Shown: positions 1 to 8,043 of the stretch, in pieces | Layout of the letters: every line of letters starts with the position of its first letter | Position numbering within the stretch: position 1 is the first letter of the stretch | DNA from: JBAOHV01 sp963714875 | GTDB lineage: Bacteria; Actinomycetota; Acidimicrobiia; Acidimicrobiales; Microtrichaceae | Direction of reading: 5' to 3' | Assembly: GCA_963714875.1 (NCBI GenBank) | Contig: CAVQQI010000014.1 | Location: 209,721 to 273,720 of the forward strand | DNA: 64,000 bases | Notes under the pieces: model-generated | The model's database searches: none | The model's input: the letters and a program-made list of their open reading frames with translations, nothing else | Told to the model about the DNA's origin: nothing | Made by a program: the position numbers and the translations under genes

Positions 1-1
1 G

Positions 2-1069
2 GTGGTGCCACCCCGATGTGTCAGCCCCGATGTCGTCACGAGCCGTCAGCAGTCGGCGCTGTGGAGCGGCGCGGTGAAGCACGGCAACCAGTGGTCGACC
101 GAGCTCGAGGAACGACTCACCAAGGAGCTGGCCATCGGCGCCGACCGTCAGCTGCTCGCCACCACCAGCGGTACCGACGCGCTGCGGATCATGTGCGGCG
201 CGGTGTGCGGTCCGGCGGCTCCCGGCCAGGTCGTCGCGCTGCCGTCGTACACCTTCCCCGCCACCGCCGAGGTCGTCGCCCAGCTGGGCTACCGGATCCG
301 CTTCGTCGACGTCGACCCGATCCACTGGACGATGGACCCGACATCGCTGGCCGCGGCACTGTCTCCCGGCGACGTCGCGGCGGTGGTCGCGGTCGACACC
401 TTCGGCAATCCCGTCGACTATGCGGCGCTGCAGCAGGAGTGCGACCTGGCGGGAGTTCCGCTGCTGGCCGATTCCGCTGCTGCGCTCGGCAGCCGGATCG
501 GTGAGGACCCGGTGGGCACGCAGGCCGTCGGGCACTCCTTTTCGATGAGCTTCGCCAAGGTGCTCTCCGCAGGCGGCGCCGGCGGTGCGGTGGTGCTCCC
601 GGCGGACGTGGAGACCGACGGTCCGTACGGATGGACGCGCTCGGCGCTGATGAACGAGCTGCACGCGATCGTCGCGCTCGACCAGCTGGAGGTCCTCGGC
701 GAGCTGGTGGATCGCCGCAACCGCAACGCCGAGCTGTACAGCGCAGCGGCTGCACGCCTGGGTCTGGATCACCAGCGGACACGGCCCGGAGCGCGCCACA
801 GCTGGGTCCACTTCGTGCTGCGCATCCCGGGCGGGACGCAGCGGCGGGACCGGGTCTCGGCCGAGCTCGCCGCCCTGGGGGTCGGGACCAAGGCCTACTT
901 CGACCCGCTGCACCGCGACGCGGCCTTCGACCGTGTGCGTGTCGAGGGGCCCGAGCTGACGGTGACCGACGAGCTCGGCGACCAGTCACTCGCGGTGCCG
1001 ATGTCCTCGGAGCTGAACGACGAGGCGATCGACCGCATCTGCATCGTGCTCGACCGGGTGCTCGGCTGA
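2..1069 (+). CDS. DegT/DnrJ/EryC1/StrS-family PLP aminotransferase
   Basis: This is a fold-type I PLP enzyme that normally transaminates keto-sugars for surface glycans or antibiotic sugars. The Schiff-base lysine is K186 in FSMSFAKVLSAGGAGG, and D157 in LLADSAA would contact the PLP nitrogen. The N-terminal SGTDALR stretch near residue 56 is the phosphate-binding loop region. About 355 residues are visible, close to the family norm of 360-400. The first GTG is at the window edge, so the true start may lie upstream. It is followed by methyltransferase, radical SAM and glycosyltransferase genes on the opposite strand, which fits a glycan or nucleotide-sugar locus. The substrate cannot be told from the sequence. 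Confidence 0.88.
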   Translation: MVPPRCVSPDVVTSRQQSALWSGAVKHGNQWSTELEERLTKELAIGADRQLLATTSGTDALRIMCGAVCGPAAPGQVVALPSYTFPATAEVVAQLGYRIRFVDVDPIHWTMDPTSLAAALSPGDVAAVVAVDTFGNPVDYAALQQECDLAGVPLLADSAAALGSRIGEDPVGTQAVGHSFSMSFAKVLSAGGAGGAVVLPADVETDGPYGWTRSALMNELHAIVALDQLEVLGELVDRRNRNAELYSAAAARLGLDHQRTRPGARHSWVHFVLRIPGGTQRRDRVSAELAALGVGTKAYFDPLHRDAAFDRVRVEGPELTVTDELGDQSLAVPMSSELNDEAIDRICIVLDRVLG

Positions 1070-1102
1070 GCCACGCGTACCAGCGACCAGTCCCCAGGGC
1101 GA

Positions 1103-1888
1103 TCAGCCCGGGACGCGCGCCATGCCCAACAGCTGCTTGCCCATGTCCGCCAGCGCGGGATCGGTCGACCAGCGGGCCTCGCGAGCGAGCGTGGCGTCGA
1201 GCGCGTCGGCCAGATCCACCATCAGCTGGTCAGGTCCCACGATCGTCCAGCCGCACAGCAGGCCTCGGACCTCGACGTCGACCAGGCCCGCAGCGAGCAG
1301 CGCTTCGGCCAGCGAACCGGCATCGAACAGGTGCAGATCCGCAACTCGACCTTCGGCGGTCCACACACCTCGACGGCTGACCCGGCGTTGTTCGGCTTCC
1401 TCCAGCCGACCGGCGCGGGCGAGCTCGACCACCAACGAGCCCAGCGAGTCGACCAGCACGGCGACGGTGGCACCCGGTGAACCCCACGACCTGAACCGCA
1501 TCAGCGTCTCGACCGGATCGTCCACGTACTGCAACGAGCCCATCGCCACGATCGCCGCTGCGGCACCGGTGTCGGCAGGAAGCTCGACGTGCTCCATCGA
1601 TCCCTCGACCAGCGCGAACTCGGCGCCCAGGCCGCGACGGCGCGCCGCCGCGATCATCCGCGGCGACTGCTCGATGCCCACGACACGGTGCCCCGACGCG
1701 AGATACCGCTCCGCCCATCGACCGACGCCGCAGCCGGCATCGATGACCGGATGTCCGGGCGACGGGGGATCCAGCCGAGCCTGCACCGCGTCCCAGGCGA
1801 GGACGTCGTAGGCGTTGCGGTGCGGCACCGAGAAGTGGTCGTCGTAGTCATCGGCCAGCGCGTCGTACAGCGGGATCGACGAGCGCAT
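1103..1888 (-). CDS. class I SAM-dependent methyltransferase
   Basis: The protein is a small Rossmann-fold methyltransferase of about 261 residues. Motif I is IDAGCGVGRW near residue 50, an acidic loop follows in VVGIEQSPRM, and the post-II region is AIVAMGSLQYVDDP. The ATG at 1888 was chosen. A GTG at 1897 overlaps the stop of the upstream radical SAM gene as GTGA and is an equally possible start. Its position directly behind the radical SAM and PssE/PssD-like genes suggests one operon read right to left. The methyl acceptor is unknown; a glycan, sugar or lipid acceptor is an inference from context only. Confidence 0.85.
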   Translation of the reverse strand: MRSSIPLYDALADDYDDHFSVPHRNAYDVLAWDAVQARLDPPSPGHPVIDAGCGVGRWAERYLASGHRVVGIEQSPRMIAAARRRGLGAEFALVEGSMEHVELPADTGAAAAIVAMGSLQYVDDPVETLMRFRSWGSPGATVAVLVDSLGSLVVELARAGRLEEAEQRRVSRRGVWTAEGRVADLHLFDAGSLAEALLAAGLVDVEVRGLLCGWTIVGPDQLMVDLADALDATLAREARWSTDPALADMGKQLLGMARVPG

Positions 1889-1893
1889 CGGGC

Positions 1894-3126
1894 TCACCGC
1901 TCGTCCAGGGTCCGCCGGCCGAGCCGCCACTGCAGGTCGGCCAGGTAGGTCGTCGGGCGCCAGCGCAGGTTGAGGCTGTAGTTCGAACCGCAGCCGACGC
2001 AGTCCTTGTCGAAGAAGCGCTGGTGGTCGTCGCGGTAGCGATCCGAGGCCAACACCTGTGCGATCGGGACCTCACGCACGTTGTCGTGCGGGTCCTCGCC
2101 CCAGCACCCGCCGATCTCGCCCCTGGAGTGCACCATCAGCTTCAGCTGCGACTCGGCGCAGGGCAGCTCACGCTGGATCCGCTCGGTGAAGTGCCGACGC
2201 ACGTAGCGCAGGTCGGAGTACCTGGGCAGCCAACGGCGGTCGGTGCGGGCGAGGGACTCCATGGCTCGCATCGCGGCACGCAGCTCGGTCGGGTCGACCG
2301 TGGCGAGGTCGTCCACCCCGGGCGCCCGGAACAGGAAGGTCGTGTCGGTGGCCAGGTTCAGGTAGAGCTGCACCTGCAGCTCGGTGGCGAACCGGGCGAT
2401 GTCGGGCACCTGGGCCAGGTTGTCGCGCATGACGGTGAAGTTGAGCCGCACCCGCAGGTCGTGGCGGTCCCGCAACGACACGAGCTGCCGCAGTCGCGAC
2501 ACCGTGAGCTCGAACGCACCCTCCTTGCCGCGCAGTCGGTCGTGCAGCTCGGGGGTGGCGCCGTCGACCGAGATGTTGAAGCTGCGCACGCCCGCCGACA
2601 GCACCTCGTCGAGACGGCGCTCGTCGAGCAGGATCGCGTTGGTGTTGAGGTGCAGGTCGCTGATGCCCGCTGCCACCGCTCGCCGCATCAGCAGCGGCGT
2701 GTCGGCCCGCAGCAGCGGTTCGCCACCGGTGAAGTTGGCCTTGATGATGCCGGCCGCGCCGAGCTGGTCGATCACGTCGAACCACTCGTCGGTGGACAGC
2801 TCGTCGCGGGTGGTCTCACGCCAGCAGTTGCACGACACGCACTCGAGGTTGCAGTTCTCGGTCACGAACAGCTCTGCGACGAGCGGCGCCACGTGGAGTC
2901 GGGGGGCGACGCGCTCCTTGAGCGTCAACCGGGCGAAGAACGCCGCCAGCCGAGCACGCTCACGGGCGCGGTGCACCACGCCGTCGGGCAGGTCGACCGG
3001 CGGCAACCCGTCGAGTGCGCTGCGCGACCCGCGCGACGACAGCTGCACGGGGACCGCGCCGGGCGGGGCGGGCGACGAGGACGACGAGGCGTCGGCCGCG
3101 GGGTCCAACGGCGGCACGGCGGTCAT
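1894..3126 (-). CDS. radical SAM protein with SPASM-like C-terminus
   Basis: The cluster motif is CNLECVSC (Cys 92, 96, 99; CX3CX2C), which binds the 4Fe-4S cluster that cleaves SAM. FTGGEPLLR follows as the GGE motif. The C-terminal part holds further cysteines (CAESQ, GGCWGE, DCVGCGSN) like an auxiliary-cluster SPASM or twitch domain. The first 50 residues are low-complexity Ser/Pro. The ATG at 3126 has GAGGG upstream. It would overlap the stop of the preceding methyltransferase as ATGA if one surplus base near 3154 is removed. As sequenced, the frame runs straight through, so the gene appears fused to the upstream one. The product could modify a peptide or a sugar; the substrate is unknown. 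Confidence 0.82.
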   Translation of the reverse strand: MTAVPPLDPAADASSSSSPAPPGAVPVQLSSRGSRSALDGLPPVDLPDGVVHRARERARLAAFFARLTLKERVAPRLHVAPLVAELFVTENCNLECVSCNCWRETTRDELSTDEWFDVIDQLGAAGIIKANFTGGEPLLRADTPLLMRRAVAAGISDLHLNTNAILLDERRLDEVLSAGVRSFNISVDGATPELHDRLRGKEGAFELTVSRLRQLVSLRDRHDLRVRLNFTVMRDNLAQVPDIARFATELQVQLYLNLATDTTFLFRAPGVDDLATVDPTELRAAMRAMESLARTDRRWLPRYSDLRYVRRHFTERIQRELPCAESQLKLMVHSRGEIGGCWGEDPHDNVREVPIAQVLASDRYRDDHQRFFDKDCVGCGSNYSLNLRWRPTTYLADLQWRLGRRTLDER

Positions 3127-4365
3127 CGTGCCCTCGCCACGACGAAGAGGTTGCGCACTCGAGAACATCCGACCGTCGAGCAGCGTCAACCGGTCCGCCA
3201 TGCGCGCCAGGCGGTGGCCGCCCAGCAACGACAGCGGGTGCCAGAGCCGCCACAGCAGGTTGGCCCCCGAGCGCTCGGTGGGCGTGAACCCCGCACGGTC
3301 CAGCAGCGACAGGAAGTCCGCAGGTCGGTAGTTCGTGTGGTCGTGGCGTTCCACTGCGAGGTCTCCCCGGTAGCCGTCGTCGAGTTCGACGAAGCGCTCA
3401 CGGTACCGACGCTCACCGAATCTGGCGCGGTAGACCGCGCCGTGCAGGCGGGGGAACCGCAGCTTCACGTTGTCCGGATCCAACACGCTCAGCGCGTGCG
3501 CGGCCGGGACCGCCGCGATCAGCGTGCCGCCCGGCGCCAGAACGCGATGCAGTTCGGCCAGCATCCGGGACTCGTCCGGGACGTGCTCGAGCACGTCGAG
3601 CGCGGTGGCCGAGCTGAACGTGCCATCGGCGAACGGCAGGCGCCCCCAGCGGTCGGTGCGGACCACGGGCAGCCCCTCTCGCCGAGCGGCGGCGAGGACC
3701 TCGTCGTTGGTGTCGACACCGACCGCGCGCAGCTGGGTGCCAGACAGGAGCGCGTCGAGGAACTCGCCGGTGTTGCATCCCAGCTCGAGATGCGCACCCT
3801 CGGCGTTGCACAGGCGGTGCCAGGCGAAGTCGTAGCGGCGCGTCGGATGCGTCGTGAACGGTCCGCCCGATTCGTCGGGCGCATCGAGCGCAGCCAGGGC
3901 GTCGAGACGGTCGACCAGTTCGCATGGATCCACCACTTCCGGCACCGGCCGGTGTGCGACGGCCGCTGCCAGATCGCCGTGGCGCTGCACGACGTCGGCC
4001 AACTCCTCGACGTCCCAGACGGCGATGACGCGTCCCCGCTCCTGCTCGGCGCGGAGGTAGGTCACCTGGTGGTCGTTGCCCATCTCTCCGCGGTCCCCGT
4101 GCCGCGCCACCGCGACCGGGGTGCGCCCCCGACGCTGGAGCCAGCGCACGGTGTTGCCGGCGTGGGTGATGACGACATCGGCGTCGAGCATCCGGCGTTG
4201 CAGCTCGTCGGGCGCGACCCATGCCTGGTGCTCACAGCGGGGACGCAGCTGCGACGTCCCGGTCTGGATGAACACGTCGTGGTCGTCACCGAGCCGGTCG
4301 GCCGCGCGCACGAGCCGGTCGAAGGGCCAGCGACCCATCCCGACGGTCACGACCACCGACGCCAT
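3123..4365 (-). CDS. PssE/Alg13-like glycosyltransferase subunit joined to a methyltransferase (frame break at 3' end)
   Basis: Residues 1-155 resemble the C-terminal catalytic half of Alg13/Alg14-type enzymes (PssE, EpsF): VVVTVGMGRWPFDRL at the start, then ITHAGNTVRWLQRRG and GNDHQVTYLRAEQERG, where UDP-sugar binds. Residues 165-400 form a class I methyltransferase with LELGCNTGEFLDALL and LDVLEHVPDESRML. The ATG at 4365 overlaps the TGA of the PssD-like gene by one base, so the two are translationally coupled. Near 3154 the frame slips. Removing one C restores an ending SSANLFVVARAR plus a stop overlapping the radical SAM start. The join of the two domains inside this protein may be real, since no break could be seen there. 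Confidence 0.7.
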
Positions 4366-4898
4366 CAGCTCAGCTCCCCCACCACGACCGAGCGATGACG
4401 GTCCACGAGCAGGTCCTCGCGCTGCACCAACGTCCGCGTCGCCAGCTGCGCACACACCCGTGCCGCCCGGCCCGGCGCGCCGACCAGGTTGCAGGTCTCG
4501 ACCCACCAGCTGTTCACACCCAGGCGACGAGCAGCCACGAAGTACGGCACGGCGACCGCGGTTCCCGCCGACACGACCAGATCGACCGGGCGCCGGCGCA
4601 GGTCACGTCCGGCGGCGAGGACGGCGCCGGCCATCTGCCCGGGGTGCGACGGCGTCACGTCGTCGGCCCAGTCGACCGACTCGGCAGCGAGCAGCTCCCT
4701 GGTGTCCGCGGCGCTCACCGCCACCCAGCGCCGGTCGAGGCGCTCCCAGAAGGCGCGCATCCCCAGCAGGTCGGTCAGCACCCCGCCGCTCGAGGAGACC
4801 AGCAGCACCCGCGGTGCCACCCCCCGTGCCCCTGCGGAGCGGGCCGCCCGACCGGCCGCGACACCACCGTCCGCCACGCGCTGCTGAGTCGTTCCCAC
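4365..4898 (-). CDS. PssD/Alg14-like glycosyltransferase partner
   Basis: The product is 177 residues with the Alg14/PssD pattern: VLLVSSSGGVLTDLL near the N-terminus, VVSAGTAVAVPYFVAARRLGV in the middle, and WVETCNLVGAPGRAARV towards the end. In this family the protein anchors and activates the PssE/Alg13 partner, which is encoded immediately downstream with a one-base overlap. The start is GTG at 4898, preceded by AGGAG at a spacing of seven to eight bases. The pair would transfer a hexose to a lipid-linked or polysaccharide acceptor at the inner membrane face. The actual sugar is unknown. Confidence 0.78.
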   Translation of the reverse strand: MGTTQQRVADGGVAAGRAARSAGARGVAPRVLLVSSSGGVLTDLLGMRAFWERLDRRWVAVSAADTRELLAAESVDWADDVTPSHPGQMAGAVLAAGRDLRRRPVDLVVSAGTAVAVPYFVAARRLGVNSWWVETCNLVGAPGRAARVCAQLATRTLVQREDLLVDRHRSVVVGELS

Positions 4899-5107
4899 CG
4901 TGATGCTCCTGCCCGCCGCGGATGCCGCACACCCGACGACTGGTCCACATGACGCCCCTGCCGGCCGAGAACCTAGCGAACCCGCGCCCGCGGTGCGATC
5001 GGGAGCGACCTCGCGCCACCTATCGTTTACCCTGCGTTCAGCTGTTGTCGGTCTGGGACGGCACCGGGTCGGCCGGTGTCGGGGCGGCCGACGGGTCGGG
5101 GGACACC

Positions 5108-6673
5108 ATGGTCGATCGTCGGAACTTCCTGCTGGCCGGTGGCACGGCGCTGGGCGCCGCGGCGCTCGGGTCGCTCGCCGCGTGCTCGCCGATGCCAGAG
5201 ACGCTGCCGGGCGAGTTCAGCCTGGGTGTGGCATCGGGGCTGCACTCCGCCACCGAGGTCGTGCTGTGGACCCGGGTCGAGCTGGCCAACGCGCCCGGCA
5301 CGTCATCGGTCGGGTGGGAGGTGGCCGACTCACCGTCGTTCGCCAACGTGGTCGCGTCGGGCACTGCGCCGGTGAGCCCCTCGAACGACGGGTGCGTCAA
5401 GGTGCTGGTCGGCTCGTTGGCACCCGACACGTCCTACTGGTACCGGTTCACCGGTTCCACCGCGACCTCGGCGACGGGTCGGGCACGCACCATGCCGGCA
5501 CCTGGATCGAGCCCCTCGTCGCTCAAGCTGGCCTTCTGCTCGTGTCAGTCCTACGCCAGCGGCTACTACGGCGCATGGCGCGACATCGCGACCCAGGACC
5601 TCGACGCCGTGCTGTTCCTGGGCGACTACATCTACGAGTCGGTTGCGATCCAGCTGCTGCGCAAGGTGCGCGACGAACCCACCAACGACGTCGACACGCT
5701 GGACGAGTACCGCGCCACCTACCGGCTCTACCGCGGCGACCCGGACCTGCAGGCCGCGCACGCGGCGCACCCGCTGGTGCCGATCTGGGACGACCACGAG
5801 ATCGTCAACGACTACGACCGGACCATCTTCACCACCGACACCGAACGTGCCGACGCCGCGTACCGGGCGTGGTTCGAGTACATGCCGGTCATGCCGATCG
5901 ACGGCACCCGCATCTACCGCGACCTGCGCTGGGGCGACCTGGCCGACCTGTTCCTGCTCGACGGACGCCAGTACCGCGACGAGGCACTGGGCACCTCGTT
6001 GTTGGGGCTGCTGGGCCTGTCGGTGATGACCAACGACCTGCAGGCCGTCGGACGGTCGTTGCTGGGCTCGACCCAGCGGCAGTGGTTGCTCGACTCGCTG
6101 GACCTCGCTCAGGCCGAGGGCGTGCGCTGGAAGCTGATCGGCAACCCGTCGATGATCGCCCCGATCCGCCTGAGCGACCTGGACTCGCCCGAGCTGCGCG
6201 ACCTGGACCCGAACCTGCCCACCCACGCAGGGCTGTACCTGGGCACCGACTCGTGGGACGGGTTCGGCTGGGAGCGCGACCAGATCCTGGCGCACCTCCG
6301 AGACGCTGCTGTGGCCGACGTGTCGTTCCTGACCGGCGACCAGCACACCTTCATGGCAGCTGCGCTCACTCCCGACTTCGACGACCCGTCGGCTGCTGCG
6401 GTGGCCTATGAGTACACCGGCGGGTCGATCACCTCGCCCAGCGGCATCACCGAGGCGGCACTCGCGGGCGGGCTCGGTTCGTACACGACGCAGCCGCCGT
6501 TCGACTACATGGAGATCCGACGCAACGGCTACGGGTTGGTCGAGGCGACCCCCTCGGAGATGACGGTCACCTACCACCAGCTCACGCCGGTGTTCCGCTC
6601 CGCCACGCCGACCCCGAAGGTGCGTTTCACCGCGACGCCCGGCGTGGTGCAACCGACCATCACCCAGCTCTGA
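5108..6673 (+). CDS. phoD: alkaline phosphatase D (PhoD-like), Tat-exported lipoprotein
   Basis: The enzyme is a secreted metallophosphatase or phosphodiesterase of 521 residues. The N-terminus carries a twin-arginine signal (DRRNFLLAGG) ending in the lipobox LAAC, so it should be exported folded and lipid-anchored. The N-terminal PhoD domain starts with LGVASGLHSATEVVLWTRV. Metal-site motifs follow: AFCSCQSY, VLFLGDYIYE, IWDDHEIVNDYD, KLIGNPS and FLTGDQHTF. The ATG at 5108 was chosen because it gives this signal peptide and has GGGGG just upstream; earlier in-frame ATGs give no signal. It probably scavenges phosphate from phosphodiesters. No phosphate box was recognised. Confidence 0.92.
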   Translation: MVDRRNFLLAGGTALGAAALGSLAACSPMPETLPGEFSLGVASGLHSATEVVLWTRVELANAPGTSSVGWEVADSPSFANVVASGTAPVSPSNDGCVKVLVGSLAPDTSYWYRFTGSTATSATGRARTMPAPGSSPSSLKLAFCSCQSYASGYYGAWRDIATQDLDAVLFLGDYIYESVAIQLLRKVRDEPTNDVDTLDEYRATYRLYRGDPDLQAAHAAHPLVPIWDDHEIVNDYDRTIFTTDTERADAAYRAWFEYMPVMPIDGTRIYRDLRWGDLADLFLLDGRQYRDEALGTSLLGLLGLSVMTNDLQAVGRSLLGSTQRQWLLDSLDLAQAEGVRWKLIGNPSMIAPIRLSDLDSPELRDLDPNLPTHAGLYLGTDSWDGFGWERDQILAHLRDAAVADVSFLTGDQHTFMAAALTPDFDDPSAAAVAYEYTGGSITSPSGITEAALAGGLGSYTTQPPFDYMEIRRNGYGLVEATPSEMTVTYHQLTPVFRSATPTPKVRFTATPGVVQPTITQL

Positions 6674-6681
6674 GACCCTGT

Positions 6682-6696
6682 CCCGATCCCGTCGGG
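6682..6696 (+). terminator. short hairpin after phoD
   Basis: CCCGA pairs with TCGGG across a five-base loop, nine bases after the phoD stop and before the response regulator start. There is no T-run, so this is a weak terminator candidate. Confidence 0.3.
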
Positions 6697-6721
6697 GCAG
6701 CACGTACCATCACCGTCAGCC

Positions 6722-7444
6722 ATGTCGAACGCACCCGCTGAACGACGCCGGATCATCCTGATCGAGGACGACGCCGACCTGCGCTCCACGCTGTTGCAGC
6801 TGTTGGAGGACGAGGATCTGGATGCCGAGGGCCACGAGTACGGCGAAGCTGCGCTCGCGCGACTGGACCTGTGGGACCCCGATCTGGCGATCGTCGATCT
6901 GCGGCTGCCGGGCATGTCGGGCTACGACGTCGTCGCCGCGATTCGTGCCCGTTCCGACATCCCCATCATCATCCTGACCGCCCAGACCGACAGCGCAGAT
7001 GTCGTCGCCGGGCTCGAGGCGGGTGCGGACGACTACATGACCAAGCCGTTCGTCATCGAGGAGTTGCTGGCCCGGGTGCGGGCCAACCTGCGTCGCAGCC
7101 CGGCGGGTCCCGACGAGGGCCGGGAGCTGACCGTCGGCGATCTGGTCGTCGCGCCGCTCACCGGACAGGTCACCATCGACGGCTCCGCGATCGAGCTGAC
7201 CCGGACCGAGCTGCGCCTGCTGGCCGTCCTGGCCGGTTCGGACGGCGAGATCGTGTCGCGCGAGCAGCTGTTGGCCAGGGTGTGGCGCTACGACTACCTG
7301 GGCGACTCCCGCGTGGTGGACGCCCACGTGCACCGGCTGCGTCTGAAGATCGAACAGGACGCCGGCAACCCGCGACGTCTGCTGACCGTGCGCGGCAGCG
7401 GGTACCGGTTGGTCCCCTACGGCGACACCAACAACGACGAGTAG
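6722..7444 (+). CDS. OmpR/PhoB-family response regulator (MtrA-like)
   Basis: The receiver domain (residues 10-122) has the acidic pair D16/D17 in LIEDDADL, phospho-acceptor D59 in AIVDLRLPG, T86 and K108 in MTKPF. The winged-helix DNA-binding domain (about 128-236) contains LTRTELRLLAVLAGSDGE and ends with VRGSGYRLV. A kinase and a GerMN lipoprotein are encoded convergently. That is the partner set of the actinobacterial MtrA-MtrB-LpqB system, which controls cell-wall and division genes, but here the regulator is inverted. Its last 28 bases overlap the 3' end of the lipoprotein gene. Confidence 0.92.
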   Translation: MSNAPAERRRIILIEDDADLRSTLLQLLEDEDLDAEGHEYGEAALARLDLWDPDLAIVDLRLPGMSGYDVVAAIRARSDIPIIILTAQTDSADVVAGLEAGADDYMTKPFVIEELLARVRANLRRSPAGPDEGRELTVGDLVVAPLTGQVTIDGSAIELTRTELRLLAVLAGSDGEIVSREQLLARVWRYDYLGDSRVVDAHVHRLRLKIEQDAGNPRRLLTVRGSGYRLVPYGDTNNDE

Positions 7445-8043
7445 TCGGCCGCGGTCAGCGGCCGACGCACCAACGTGCCGTCGGGCAACGGGACCTCGAC
7501 GGTCTCGTCATCGCGCACGAACCGCACCGAGTCCACCCCGGGCAGCGACGTCAGCGTCATGACCACCTGGGCGATGGCCAGCACCTGGTCGGGCCCGGTC
7601 ACCTCGGCCAGTTCGACCACCACGGTGTCGTCGCGCTGCACCGCGTCGACGATCGCATCGGAGCCCGAGATGGCTGACCTGGTGGTGGCCCCGTCCCCGT
7701 CCTTCGACGGCCCCCGTTCGAGCAACGCCAGGAGCCGTCCGACATCGGGGCCGGATTCGAACAACACGGACTCCTGCACCAGTTCCTGACCACGGATCCA
7801 GTGCACCGCGGCGACCGCCACATCGGGCCCCTCGGGAGTGGTGGTGGTGGTGGACTCCTCGCGCAGCGACGCCGGCAACTCGCTGCGATCGATGGTCACC
7901 AGGCCCTCCTCGGGCACGCCGCACCCCAGCGCGGTGGCGACCAGGATGGCTGCGAGCGCGCCGACGACGGCCGATCTGCTGCGGGTCCGGTGGGCCCGCA
8001 GCGCTCTCCCGGCTCGACCGACGTTGCCGGCCGACCCGCTCAT
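7417..8043 (-). CDS. GerMN-domain lipoprotein (LpqB-like, no propeller)
   Basis: The protein has 208 residues. It starts with a basic stretch and a hydrophobic signal ending in the lipobox-like TALGC, then a Ser/Thr linker and a GerMN domain (about 70-190) with VLFESGPDVGRLLALLERGP and VVELAEVTGPDQVLAIAQVVMTLTSL. LpqB proteins combine GerMN with a beta-propeller and modulate the MtrB kinase. This one has only the GerMN part. Its ATG overlaps the stop of the upstream kinase as ATGA, so the two are translationally coupled. It is probably an extracytoplasmic accessory of that kinase. Confidence 0.8.
   Translation of the reverse strand: MSGSAGNVGRAGRALRAHRTRSRSAVVGALAAILVATALGCGVPEEGLVTIDRSELPASLREESTTTTTPEGPDVAVAAVHWIRGQELVQESVLFESGPDVGRLLALLERGPSKDGDGATTRSAISGSDAIVDAVQRDDTVVVELAEVTGPDQVLAIAQVVMTLTSLPGVDSVRFVRDDETVEVPLPDGTLVRRPLTAADYSSLLVSP

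Noticed and set aside
2023..4398. A 791-codon open frame on the plus strand opposite the radical SAM and glycosyltransferase genes
   Set aside because: It is antisense to genes with clear motifs, its translation is Arg/His/Val-rich without domains, and long spurious frames are expected at this GC content.
5330..6703. A 457-codon minus-strand frame over phoD
   Set aside because: The plus-strand phoD has a signal peptide and all metal motifs; the antisense frame has none.
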